DNA from: an uncultured Bacteroidales bacterium
GTDB lineage: Bacteria > Bacteroidota > Bacteroidia > Bacteroidales > UBA932
Assembly: GCA_934725575.1 (NCBI GenBank)
Contig: CAKVCK010000008.1
Span: forward strand, 57,984-121,983
Direction of reading: 5' to 3'
Length of the DNA stretch: 64,000 bases
A program made the translations under genes and the position numbers. Every line of letters begins with the position of its first letter. Within the stretch, counting starts at the first letter, position 1. The notes below the pieces were generated by a model. It saw only the letters and a list, made by a program, of their open reading frames with translations. It did not search any database and was not told the origin of the DNA. Below are positions 35,886-44,743 of the stretch, piece by piece.

Positions 35886-36731
35886 ATGGAAAAGATCATC
35901 AACCAGGAATTCGGCGGAGAGAGACCGCTCTACTGCAGACACGACCTTTATCTTGAGAATGTGAAGATCCACGCCGGGGAATCGGCGCTGAAAGAGACCG
36001 GCAACATCACAGCCGTACACTGCCAGTTCGAAGGCAAGTATCCTTTCTGGGAGTGTGACGGATTCGTCATCAAGGACAGTCTGCTGACCGTGGGCGCACG
36101 CTCAGGATTATGGTATTCAAGGAATTGCGAGATTTACGACACTATCATCGACGCTCCGAAGACCTTCCGCAGGATGGACGGAATCAAGTTGAAGAACGTC
36201 CAGATTCCTGGCGGCACGGAGACGTTCTGGGACTGCAGGAACATCGAGGTCGAGGATTCGGTGATCGACCGGGCCGACTATGTGTTTATGCACTGTGAGA
36301 ATGTCAAGTTGATCAACGTCAAGTTGAACGGCAACTACAGTTTCCAGTATGCCAAGAACGTGGAGATCCGTAACTGCGTCCTGAACTCCAAGGATTCCTT
36401 CTGGGAAGCCGAGAACGTCACCGTCATCGATTCTGTGATTAATGGTGAATATCTTGCCTGGTACTCGAAGAACCTCCGCCTCGTCCGCTGCCACATCACC
36501 GAGACCCAGCCTCTGTGCTACTGCGACGACCTCGTACTGGAGGACTGCACAATGGGCGCTGACGCTGATCTGGCTTTTGAATATTCCTCCGTCCAGGCCA
36601 CCGTGAAAGGCCACGTCCCTTCCATCAAGAACCCTCGCACCGGCTTTATCCGCTACGGCTCCGTCGGCGAGATCATCCTTGACGAGAACATCAAGGCCCC
36701 TGGCGACTGCAAGTTGGAATCACTGCGGTAA
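35886..36731 (+). CDS. DUF3737 family protein (right-handed beta-helix)
   Basis: A 281-residue cytoplasmic protein with no signal peptide. It consists of short repeating strands of the kind VEDSVIDRADYVFMHCENVKLINVKLNG, with aromatic and asparagine ladders, which predicts a right-handed parallel beta-helix along the whole length. It matches the DUF3737 family in its start (QEFGGERPLYC) and in its repeated F/Y-W motifs. The family has no known function; a pentapeptide-like or sugar-related scaffold is possible. It lies directly behind a MATE exporter gene and probably on its transcript. Confidence 0.85.
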   Translation: MEKIINQEFGGERPLYCRHDLYLENVKIHAGESALKETGNITAVHCQFEGKYPFWECDGFVIKDSLLTVGARSGLWYSRNCEIYDTIIDAPKTFRRMDGIKLKNVQIPGGTETFWDCRNIEVEDSVIDRADYVFMHCENVKLINVKLNGNYSFQYAKNVEIRNCVLNSKDSFWEAENVTVIDSVINGEYLAWYSKNLRLVRCHITETQPLCYCDDLVLEDCTMGADADLAFEYSSVQATVKGHVPSIKNPRTGFIRYGSVGEIILDENIKAPGDCKLESLR

Positions 36732-37568
36732 GTGCATTGTTGTGTAGGTGTGTAGGTGTATGCGCGGGTGTTTGTACGTACGCATCTCTCTGCGCGCCAC
36801 TCTTGCAATACACCCAATCCTTCCGCCTGAAGGGACATCGCAAGCCCCACTCCTTCCAACCATAGGAATGCTACGAGACATAAGGCTTGTTTAGGCCAGA
36901 ATGGAGCATTGCAAGCCCCACTGAATATTTCAGATTAAGGGATATATATTTCCCGATAACCTTCATCTGACAAACGACGGCGGCATTTTATGGAGAAATT
37001 GCCGCCGTCGTATGTGTTTCTGACTTCGACTGAAGCGATACTGCCCGTTTTCGCAACTCTGGTAATACCACATAATATGTCATAGAAACACCGAATTCAT
37101 TTCGTTCGCAGAATCAACAAAATGTCCGGTGGGAAAGCCTCTGAACGGGCAAGTTGCCAATATCGCTTTGTTTGTCCCTTAAAACCTGAAAGTGTGTACA
37201 AGACATCAGGCACACAGATAGCGGATCCATAAACAATGCCGCACTTATAATTGTTGTTCAGCCTATTGAGATTTTACAAAACGCCTTCAGCCACATATCG
37301 TGTAGATTTCCACAGAAGCTGGATCGGGCTGAAAAACTCGAGGCCAATGCCACAAGATTTTCACGGCAATGTGCCGTTCAGGCGCTTCCAATCATCTATT
37401 AGATGAAAGCGTTTCGTAAATTTATAACAACATTATAGGATGCTGATCTTCCTTATTCACCATCAGTCTGCTGAGGCTAAAAAGGCTCGCCATTGTAAGA
37501 AGCTGATCATCCTTATTCACGCTGGCCAACTTCGACGGCTGAACATTAGGGTGGACTGGATTAAAGAG
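36732..37568. other. Long region without a convincing gene
   Basis: About 840 bases. It begins with a GT-rich stretch (36732-36780). It contains a 16-base direct repeat with one difference, CATCGCAAGCCCCACT (36836-36851) and CATTGCAAGCCCCACT (36907-36922). A perfect 12-base hairpin ACGACGGCGGCA / TGCCGCCGTCGT lies at 36974-37011. Long-range complementarity AAGCGATA...TATCGCTT runs across about 37030-37170. A second direct repeat GCTGATC(T/A)TCCTTATTCAC lies at 37443-37461 and 37501-37519. The only small frame here (37440-37631) has no family resemblance. It may hold decayed genes. Confidence 0.5.
36974..37011. terminator. Hairpin downstream of the DUF3737 gene
   Basis: Perfect 12-base arms ACGACGGCGGCA and TGCCGCCGTCGT with a 14-base AT-rich loop. 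It lies 240 bases past the DUF3737 stop and has no T tract, so the terminator role is uncertain. Confidence 0.4.
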
Positions 37569-38168
37569 CTATTCCTTTACGGAGGTGCCAAGGTAATCCA
37601 ATCCAAACTGTTCTTGCATCAGGGCTTTTAGGGAGGAGTAGAGGGGGACATTGTATCTTGTGCAGGTGAGGAGGACGTTGGAGTGGCGGTAATAGTCTGG
37701 CTCACAGGCAACGAGAAGTTTGCCGGATTTCATAAAGAGGCCCATTTCAAGGAGGGTTACGGGGGAATTGCTGGAGCCGAGGATATTCATTATTATGATT
37801 TGAGACTTTTCGAGGTGGTCGAGCTCCCAGTTGACTTGATATTCCATTTCCTCGGGGGTGCTGGTGAAAGTGTCGCGCCTGGGGTTGTAGAGGATGTAGC
37901 GGCCTTCGCTGGAGGAGAATGTTTCGACCAAAGCCGACTGCCAATTCTCGCTGTTCCCCATATCGATCGTGCCGGCAAGGAAGATCGTGACATAATATCC
38001 GGACCTGATCTCCTCTTCGGACGGTTCTTCCATCCTTGGCTGGATCTCAAGCGTCTCGTCACCAAGGGCGGATGGCGTATTGGAGGTACGGCAACCGGAA
38101 AGAAGCATTAAAGCGACTGCAATTGTCACCGCGGCATAGAAAAACGGGCGAAGTCTCGATCCTGTCAT
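37569..38168 (-). CDS. Nucleoside 2-deoxyribosyltransferase-like lipoprotein
   Basis: A 199-residue protein with an N-terminal signal peptide and lipobox LLSGC, so predicted to be exported and lipid-anchored. The mature part resembles the nucleoside 2-deoxyribosyltransferase-like fold (pfam15891 type): VTIFLAGTIDMGNSENWQSALVETF, ILYNPRRDTF, EEMEYQVNWELDHLEKSQIIIMNI, and SSNSPVTLLEMGLFMKSGKLLVACE with the conserved glutamate. Those enzymes swap bases on deoxyribose or cleave nucleotides and are normally cytoplasmic. ATG 38168 lies 5 bases after the purN stop, so it is the last gene of mscS-purN-this. Enzyme activity and cell location are inferred. Confidence 0.72.
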   Translation of the reverse strand: MTGSRLRPFFYAAVTIAVALMLLSGCRTSNTPSALGDETLEIQPRMEEPSEEEIRSGYYVTIFLAGTIDMGNSENWQSALVETFSSSEGRYILYNPRRDTFTSTPEEMEYQVNWELDHLEKSQIIIMNILGSSNSPVTLLEMGLFMKSGKLLVACEPDYYRHSNVLLTCTRYNVPLYSSLKALMQEQFGLDYLGTSVKE

Positions 38169-38173
38169 ACGTA

Positions 38174-38755
38174 TCAACGGTCAGGAAATATTTCACAAAG
38201 AATCTCGTCAATCAAATGCGGGAAGTGTTCCATCTCCAGGATGTGTTCCTTGGCAGCGATGTCATCGGGGGTGTCGTCCGGGGTTATCGGAGTGCGGAAC
38301 CGGGCGATGATCCCGCCGCCGTCCACCTTGGCGCTTACCCAATGGACTGTCATGCCGGTCTCGGTCTCACCTGCCGCTTTCACGGCCTCATGGACGCGAT
38401 GACCGTACATGCCCATGCCTCCGAATTTCGGCAGAAGGGCGGGATGAAGGTTGATCATCCTGTGGTCATATTCACGGATCAGGAAGTCAGGAATGACAAG
38501 GAGAAAACCCGCCAGAACGATGAAGTCGATTGAATATTCCTTCATCAGAGGCAGGACAACATCCTCCCTGTTCAAGTCCGCCTTTGGAAGCACACGTGTC
38601 GGAACGCCGAGCCTTTCGGCTTTCTCAAGGGCCGGGATTCCGGTCTTGTTCGCAACGACAAGGGCGACATTCACCTTATCTGAATCCTTGAAGTATCTTA
38701 TTATGTTCTCGCAGTTAGACCCACCGCCAGACACGAATATCGCTAAATTTATCAT
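38174..38755 (-). CDS. purN: Phosphoribosylglycinamide formyltransferase PurN
   Basis: PurN adds a formyl group from 10-formyl-THF to GAR, the third step of purine synthesis. The 193-residue protein has FVSGGGSNCENIIRYF at the N-terminus (phosphate-binding), INLHPALLPKFGG with the catalytic Asn-x-His, and HWVSAKVDGGGII with the catalytic aspartate. Size and motif order are normal. It starts 6 bases after the MscS-type channel gene and ends 5 bases before a deoxyribosyltransferase-like gene, an unusual operon for a purine gene. Confidence 0.96.
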   Translation of the reverse strand: MINLAIFVSGGGSNCENIIRYFKDSDKVNVALVVANKTGIPALEKAERLGVPTRVLPKADLNREDVVLPLMKEYSIDFIVLAGFLLVIPDFLIREYDHRMINLHPALLPKFGGMGMYGHRVHEAVKAAGETETGMTVHWVSAKVDGGGIIARFRTPITPDDTPDDIAAKEHILEMEHFPHLIDEILCEIFPDR

Positions 38756-38761
38756 CTACAA

Positions 38762-41410
38762 TTATTTATCCATAGTAGGCATCTGACGGATGTTGAGATC
38801 GCGCTGAGGGAACGGAATCTCTATTCCGGCCTCGTTCAACGCATTGTAGATCCGCTCGTTGGCGGCGGCGATGTAGCCAGTGCGCTGCTCAACCAGAATG
38901 TACTGCTTCACAACCAGATCAACGCTGCTGTCACCGAAGCCGTTCAGGACAACCTGGATTCCGTACTTCTCCTCGACCACCTGGCGACCGAACTTGTCAG
39001 GCTTGCACAACGGAGCCAAAGCTTTGAGAATAACCTTTCTCGCATGAGCCACATCGGTTCCGTAAGCCACACCTACAGGCAGACCGAGGAACTCGTAGGA
39101 ATTGTTGCGGGTCAGGTTCTTGAAGTTCTTGGCGAAAAGCGAACTGTTCGGGAACGCCATGATGCTTCCGTCAACAGCCTCTATCTGAGTGCTTTGGTAA
39201 GTGATGTTGTCAACTTTTCCACGGACTCCGTCGCACTCGATGTAGTCACCGACACGGAGACGGCCGGACATCAGCTGCACACCGTAAAAGAAGTTGTTCA
39301 GGATGTCCTTCATCGCGAAACCGAGACCGGCGGCGAGGCCTGCTGTGATCACGGACAGGGACTTCGTCGGAATATTCAGAAGCGAGATCGTCACGATGAA
39401 GTAAGTGCCCCAGGCAAGGATTCCGATCACATTGTTGGCCAGAGTCAGGTTCAGCTCGTTCTCACGGATCATCGAAGCACCGGTCTGCCTGAGGGTCTTG
39501 CGCAGCTTGTAAATCCTGTAAAGAGCCCTCGCCACATAACAGATGTATTTGAAGACATAGAATAGCCCGGCGGCCAGAACCATCTTGGACACAGACAGAT
39601 GCAGGTACTCGTAGTTGAAGAACGGGTAGAAGAACATATCCATACATATTTCCGTCAGGTCAAACACCTCCGAGGCCATATAAAGGCAGAACGGAATCGA
39701 CAGCAGGTAGAGCACAGGAATCAGCACCATCTCCACGAGGTCATAGAGCCAGGTGACAAGTATGAAAGACCCTTTATCCTTTCCAACATCGTTCTGATGC
39801 TTGAGCCGGTAGGCGCGCACAAGAATGTCAACCCTCTTGTGGCGGTACTGTTTGAGAAGGTCGTCACAAGCCACAATCAGCTGGAGAACAGTCAGTTGGA
39901 AAATCCACCAGATATAGACCTGCAAGCCAAGCAGGCTATACCCCACAATGGAGATGGCAAACGTGATGGCCGTCACGACAAACGACGCGATGGCGTAGGA
40001 ATTGTCACTCTTCGGAACCTTCGGCCCGTTGCGGTGGATCGAAGCCCACTGCCAGAAGCCGAACACCACCAGAAGCGGAGGGAAAACCAACGCTATCAAG
40101 CTGTTAGGTATGAATATGATCCTGAACGTGATGACCAGCAGTCCCATCAGCATAATCGGAGTGTAGATCCGCATTCCGTAATTGATCTGCTTGCTGCTGT
40201 GGCGGATCAGAAGCGATGTCAGGACAGCGATTAGAAGAAGCGCGAACTCTATCAGCAGTCCGGCAGCCATAGTGAAGAAATGCGAGGTCGATGAGGCGTT
40301 CCTTGCGATCCCTATGACAATCACGAACAGAATCGCCGCCCCCAACATAAATATCGCCGCTTCCCTCTTGCGAAACCATTCCGTCCTGAAGAACTTCACC
40401 CTGCGCATCAACATCTTGACAATCAGCATACTCAGAAGCGTAGCGATTGCAAGGTAGATCAAGACCATAAAAGAGAAGCCGATCACCATCGGACCGCGCC
40501 ACTCACTCTTGACATCAGTGAAATACGCACGGCCATATTTGTCGCTGAAATCCTTCGCCGCCCTCAATGAATATGACTTCAGACTGGTCAGGATAGTCCA
40601 ATAATTGTCCTGCCCGTCTATGAATATCTTCTTCTGGACCATCTTGTAGCGTCCCTGGGCATAGTCATACGCCTCTTTGAGCCGCTTGTTGGTCGTCTCG
40701 TAATATTCATTGTCCTCTATCATATGGTCCCGGATGTCCGTGAACATCTTCAGAAGCCGCGTGGAATAGAAAAGGCAGCTATCCCGGGAAACCTGGGAAA
40801 GGCTGTCAAGGCTGAAAGATCCGTGCTCGTGCTCATCCTCCTCAACGAATATCCCGAAATGATTGTGGCCGGCGTGCTCAGGATCATCCGAATGGGCTTC
40901 AGTGTAGGAATCATTCGGCAGGATGTGCCCTTGCAAGGTGGCCGCAAGCGAATCCAGCAAGGATGGCCCGAGGCTGTCCGGAAGCTCGATAAGTTCCGGC
41001 GGAAGAACCTTCAAAGCCGTCACCAGCCTGTCATAACGGTCAATCTCCACATTGAGGTAAGAGATGATGTTGTCGTACGGCATCCGGCTCTGTGTGAAGT
41101 TATGGTACTGGTCCGTGACCTGCTGCAATGCGTAAGTGAGGTCGAACGTGAAGTCCTGCTTCTGCGAATAGAGCATCAGTGACAGTTCGTTACAGCTCTG
41201 GATAAGCTGTACCAACTCGGCGTGCTGCCTGTCATCCTGAGACTCGAACGACATCTGGTTGCGTTCCATCTCCAGATAGGCCTTGCATAGCTCATAACGC
41301 AGAACCTGAAGGGTTTGCGTAAGGTTCTTCTCATTGAAAACAGCCCAGGCAGGAGCCGAGGCCATCAGAAGCATCACGACCGCCAGAACGATCCTTTTGA
41401 ATATTCTCAT
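38762..41410 (-). CDS. Mechanosensitive ion channel, MscS family (large, with periplasmic domain)
   Basis: An 882-residue inner-membrane channel from ATG 41410, signal peptide MRIFKRIVLAVVMLLMASAPAWA. A long periplasmic helical region (about residues 25-300) is followed by about eleven membrane segments and the MscS core: the pore helix with ITAGLAAGLGFAMKDILNNFFYGVQLM, then GRLRVGDYIECDGVRGKVDNI and the cytoplasmic cage. This resembles the KefA/MscK/YbdG-type large channels that release solutes under hypo-osmotic shock. The frame extends to 41464, but that part has no good start. It is the first gene of an operon with purN. Confidence 0.92.
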   Translation of the reverse strand: MRIFKRIVLAVVMLLMASAPAWAVFNEKNLTQTLQVLRYELCKAYLEMERNQMSFESQDDRQHAELVQLIQSCNELSLMLYSQKQDFTFDLTYALQQVTDQYHNFTQSRMPYDNIISYLNVEIDRYDRLVTALKVLPPELIELPDSLGPSLLDSLAATLQGHILPNDSYTEAHSDDPEHAGHNHFGIFVEEDEHEHGSFSLDSLSQVSRDSCLFYSTRLLKMFTDIRDHMIEDNEYYETTNKRLKEAYDYAQGRYKMVQKKIFIDGQDNYWTILTSLKSYSLRAAKDFSDKYGRAYFTDVKSEWRGPMVIGFSFMVLIYLAIATLLSMLIVKMLMRRVKFFRTEWFRKREAAIFMLGAAILFVIVIGIARNASSTSHFFTMAAGLLIEFALLLIAVLTSLLIRHSSKQINYGMRIYTPIMLMGLLVITFRIIFIPNSLIALVFPPLLVVFGFWQWASIHRNGPKVPKSDNSYAIASFVVTAITFAISIVGYSLLGLQVYIWWIFQLTVLQLIVACDDLLKQYRHKRVDILVRAYRLKHQNDVGKDKGSFILVTWLYDLVEMVLIPVLYLLSIPFCLYMASEVFDLTEICMDMFFYPFFNYEYLHLSVSKMVLAAGLFYVFKYICYVARALYRIYKLRKTLRQTGASMIRENELNLTLANNVIGILAWGTYFIVTISLLNIPTKSLSVITAGLAAGLGFAMKDILNNFFYGVQLMSGRLRVGDYIECDGVRGKVDNITYQSTQIEAVDGSIMAFPNSSLFAKNFKNLTRNNSYEFLGLPVGVAYGTDVAHARKVILKALAPLCKPDKFGRQVVEEKYGIQVVLNGFGDSSVDLVVKQYILVEQRTGYIAAANERIYNALNEAGIEIPFPQRDLNIRQMPTMDK

Positions 41411-41433
41411 TTCTGTCAAAAATTGTCCAAATA

Positions 41434-41441
41434 CAAAAATA
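41434..41441 (-). promoter_or_regulatory. Possible -7 box for the MscS-type gene
   Basis: The minus strand reads TATTTTTG (TAnnTTTG), 23 bases before the ATG at 41410. The region is A-rich, so chance matches are likely. Confidence 0.35.
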
Positions 41442-41504
41442 ACAAATAAATCTTTAACAAGCACGGAATTTGCTGCTCAACGGCAAAACCAAACTGAAAC
41501 CAAA

Positions 41505-42341
41505 ATGAAGGTTCGTTTATCTTGGCCGGTGATTCTGGCCGCATCAGTGTTTCTCTTCCTTTGCGCCACAGCGGCCGCTCAGGAAAATGGCCTCGACACC
41601 TTACCAAAAATCGAGGCGAAGGACACGATAGCATTCCAACCGTTGTTCAGCGAGGGTTCACCGGGGCTGAAAATAATGCGCATTCAGGATAATTCTCCTG
41701 TGCGTGGGCCGAAAATGGAAATGGACCGTGACGGCAACGCCTGGAAAGTCTTCGCTGTGGACGGACTGGATGTACTGATGAATGTACGTTACCTTCAACA
41801 CTACGGAAAATATTACCGCATAGACCTTTACGTGCAGAACAACACTGACGTTCCCGTCAGGTTCGACTTCCGCAACACCACTGTGGCCTCCAGACTTGGG
41901 CCGGTCAAACTGTTCCCCCAGAACCGCTACCTGAACAGAATCAGCGGACGCAAGACTGCCAAAACCATAGGTTTGGGAATATGCACGCTCTGCGCGACGC
42001 TGTTTCTGGCGACAATCGTCCGAGGGGATCCCGATGACAGGGACTCTTTCGGAGAGGATCTGCTCAGGGACATCGGCAGCGCTGCCATTGAGGAGGCCGG
42101 CTACATCGCCACAATGATGATCGCGGACAGCGAGGCTGAGGATATGGCCAGAATCGAGCGCAACAGCATCGGCTACCTCAGCGACTACACGATCGCTCCC
42201 AACAACGCAATCGAAGGGCACGCCTACGCGAAATACAAACCGGGAGCGGATTCCATTGAAATCACGCTCCCGATCGGCAACAGAAAATATGTCTTCAACT
42301 GGGACACCACCTCGCTGGTGAATATCACAGAGGATCTTTAA
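41505..42341 (+). CDS. Hypothetical exported protein (Bacteroidota conserved type)
   Basis: A 278-residue protein starting at ATG 41505, with signal peptide MKVRLSWPVILAASVFLFLCATAAAQ. The middle part DLYVQNNTDVPVRFDF looks like a beta-sandwich. It is followed by a hydrophobic segment (TIGLGICTLCATLFLATIV) that may span a membrane, and a C-terminal beta region ending in YVFNWDTTSLVNITEDL. I do not recognise a named family. The open frame starts further up at 41334 but overlaps the divergent MscS-type gene there. Its stop overlaps the converging GH3 gene by 4 bases. Confidence 0.65.
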   Translation: MKVRLSWPVILAASVFLFLCATAAAQENGLDTLPKIEAKDTIAFQPLFSEGSPGLKIMRIQDNSPVRGPKMEMDRDGNAWKVFAVDGLDVLMNVRYLQHYGKYYRIDLYVQNNTDVPVRFDFRNTTVASRLGPVKLFPQNRYLNRISGRKTAKTIGLGICTLCATLFLATIVRGDPDDRDSFGEDLLRDIGSAAIEEAGYIATMMIADSEAEDMARIERNSIGYLSDYTIAPNNAIEGHAYAKYKPGADSIEITLPIGNRKYVFNWDTTSLVNITEDL

Positions 42342-44686
42342 ATATTAGGAGTATCCCAAACCTTTGTCTCGTTGCAGTTGATCATCAGCGACTGCCCGCC
42401 GCAGCTCATTCTGAAATCTCCGGCCTCCAGCCGCCACTTTCCGTCAGTTCCCACAAACGCGAGCTCCTTGGCCGGAACCGTGAACGACACGACCTTGCTC
42501 TCCCCCGGCGCAAGCTCAACCTTGGCGAACTCACGCAGACGTTTCACATCAGGAATCAGACTGGCCACGATGTCACTTGAATATAGCAGGACAGCCTCCT
42601 TGCCATTGTGCGAGCCGGTGTTCGCCACTGTCACCTCGAACTTAAGATCATCACCGGCGGCGAACTCAGGGCCATTCAGACATTTGAATTCTGAATATTC
42701 AAAAGTGGTGTAGCTGAGGCCATATCCGAAAGGCCACTGCACGTCCATAACCGCATCGTAGTTATATTCACCGGCCATTGTCTCACGGCTCTCGCTGACC
42801 TTGTAGTCGTAGGTGTGGAGTGAGTTGACATATTTAGGATAGGTGAACGGCAGCTTTCCGCTGAAATTCTCCTCGCCGGACATCAAGGCAGCAAGCGCGT
42901 CGCCGCCATAATTGCCAGGAAGCATCACATCAACCACAGCCTTAGCCAACGGCTCGATCTCGCGCAGAACCCTCGGACGCCCCTCGTTCAGTACAAGGAT
43001 TATAGGCTTGCCGGTCTTTGACAACGCCTTCACCAATTCCTTCTGGTTAGCTGACAGATTCAGGTCATCGATGTTGCCTGGAGTCTCGCAATAGCTGTTC
43101 TCACCGACACAGGCGACTATCACATCCACCTTCGAGGCTGCGGCCACGGCCTTGGCGATCTGTGGAGCATATTCCTTCTGCCAAGCGCCTGTCGCCCAAC
43201 GGTCCGTCTCATCGTAAACCACACCAGGCTCGAAAATAACGTTCTTCTCGCCGAATTTCTGAGCCAGAGCCTCGTAGATTGTGTTGAAATCGCCGGCGAA
43301 TCTGTCGGCGTCACCCTGCCAAGTGTAAGACCAACCTCCGTTCAAAGCCCTCATAGAGTTGGCGTTAGGCCCTGTCACAAGGATCTTCCTGCCATATTCA
43401 AGAGGAAGGATATTGCCTTCATTCTTGAGGAGCACCTCGGACTCCACCGCCGCGGCGTAGGAAGCGTCCTGGAACTCCTTGCAGCCGAACTTGTCATAAC
43501 CGCTGACATCCCAGGTCGGATTGTCGAACAGGCCGAGACGGAATTTAAGGCGGAGAACCCTGCGGACTGCGTCATCTATCCTGGACATCGGAATCAGACC
43601 GGACTCGACAACCTCCTTCAGTTCAAGGCAGCAATCGGGGTCGTTCGGTTCCATAATCATATCGATTCCGGCGTTGATGCCCATAGCGAGGGCTTCCTTC
43701 CTGTCCTTGGCGACGTGATCCCTTTCGTACAGATTGTTGATGTCGGCCCAGTCGGTGACGATAAGGCCATCCCAATCCAGACCGTCCTTGACCCAACCGG
43801 TAAGAAGTTCCTTGTTGGCGTGCGTAGGGATTCCGTTGATCGAGGCTGAATTGACCATCAGGGTAAGCGCACCGGCCTCAAGGCAGTCCTTGAACGGGCG
43901 GAAGAACTTTTCCCTAAGATCATTCCCAGCCACGATCGCAGGAGTCCTGTCCTTGCCGGAAACCGGCACACCATAGGCCATAAAATGCTTCACACTGACG
44001 GCAACGTGCTCGTCATCAATATGATTCGGATCCTCTCCCTGAAGGGCTTTCGTCTCGGCCACGGCCATCTCAGCGTTCAGGTAAGGGTCTTCACCATAAC
44101 TCTCCCACTGTCTTGGCCAGACTGGATTCCGGCCGAGATCCATCACCGGAGAGAACACCCAAGGAACCATTGCGGCCCTTGTCTCGTAAGCCATAGCCTC
44201 GCCCATCGCACGGGCATATTCACGATTGAAAGTCGCCGCGAGGTTTATCTCCTGCGGGAAAAAGGTTCCGTCGGTCAGGTAGCTCGCGCCGTGGATCATA
44301 TCAAGTCCATAGATGCAAGGGATTCCGATCTCCTCCATTGACTTTTTCTGGATCTCGCTCACAAGCTGAGCCGTCAGCTCACGTGACTGAGCGACATCTC
44401 CGAATGTGTTCAGGATGGAGCCGACCTTCATCTCGCCGATGACATTCTGGAGTTTCTCCGGATCGAGAGTCACTCCTCCCGGTGCCGTCACCGTAGAGGA
44501 TGTCAACTGTACCATCTGGCCCACCTTTTCGGTGAGATCCATTCCTTTCAGCACCTTCTCGACTTTCGCCTCGATCTCGGCGTCACGGCCGATGGCTGGA
44601 GAAACAGAAGACGCATCACGTTGTCCGCAGCCCTGAACAAACAGCAGCGCGGCGGCAAGGGGCAATAGATAAAAATTCTTCTTCAT
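42338..44686 (-). CDS. GH3 beta-glucosidase-like lipoprotein
   Basis: A 782-residue glycoside hydrolase family 3 enzyme with a signal peptide and lipobox FVQGC (residues ~16-20). Motifs are in order: YGLDMIHGASYL, NPVWPRQWESYGEDP, VSVKHFMAYGVP (KH..YG), GLIVTDWADI with the nucleophile aspartate, an alpha/beta-sandwich domain (LLKNEGNILPLEYGRKILVTG), and a C-terminal fibronectin-III-like domain (PFGYGLSYTTFEYSEF). Such enzymes release terminal beta-glucose or xylose from oligosaccharides in the periplasm. It overlaps the converging gene by 4 bases and follows the M23 peptidase gene by 57 bases on the same strand. Confidence 0.95.
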   Translation of the reverse strand: MKKNFYLLPLAAALLFVQGCGQRDASSVSPAIGRDAEIEAKVEKVLKGMDLTEKVGQMVQLTSSTVTAPGGVTLDPEKLQNVIGEMKVGSILNTFGDVAQSRELTAQLVSEIQKKSMEEIGIPCIYGLDMIHGASYLTDGTFFPQEINLAATFNREYARAMGEAMAYETRAAMVPWVFSPVMDLGRNPVWPRQWESYGEDPYLNAEMAVAETKALQGEDPNHIDDEHVAVSVKHFMAYGVPVSGKDRTPAIVAGNDLREKFFRPFKDCLEAGALTLMVNSASINGIPTHANKELLTGWVKDGLDWDGLIVTDWADINNLYERDHVAKDRKEALAMGINAGIDMIMEPNDPDCCLELKEVVESGLIPMSRIDDAVRRVLRLKFRLGLFDNPTWDVSGYDKFGCKEFQDASYAAAVESEVLLKNEGNILPLEYGRKILVTGPNANSMRALNGGWSYTWQGDADRFAGDFNTIYEALAQKFGEKNVIFEPGVVYDETDRWATGAWQKEYAPQIAKAVAAASKVDVIVACVGENSYCETPGNIDDLNLSANQKELVKALSKTGKPIILVLNEGRPRVLREIEPLAKAVVDVMLPGNYGGDALAALMSGEENFSGKLPFTYPKYVNSLHTYDYKVSESRETMAGEYNYDAVMDVQWPFGYGLSYTTFEYSEFKCLNGPEFAAGDDLKFEVTVANTGSHNGKEAVLLYSSDIVASLIPDVKRLREFAKVELAPGESKVVSFTVPAKELAFVGTDGKWRLEAGDFRMSCGGQSLMINCNETKVWDTPNI

Positions 44687-44743
44687 TGTATTGAAAAATA
44701 TTACTTTAACAAGCGTGAAAAATTGTCACGGGTTCAATGAATA

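Noticed and set aside
37440..37631. Small open frame (63 codons) before the deoxyribosyltransferase-like gene
   Set aside because: It overlaps the convincing minus-strand gene and contains a direct repeat; no family resemblance.
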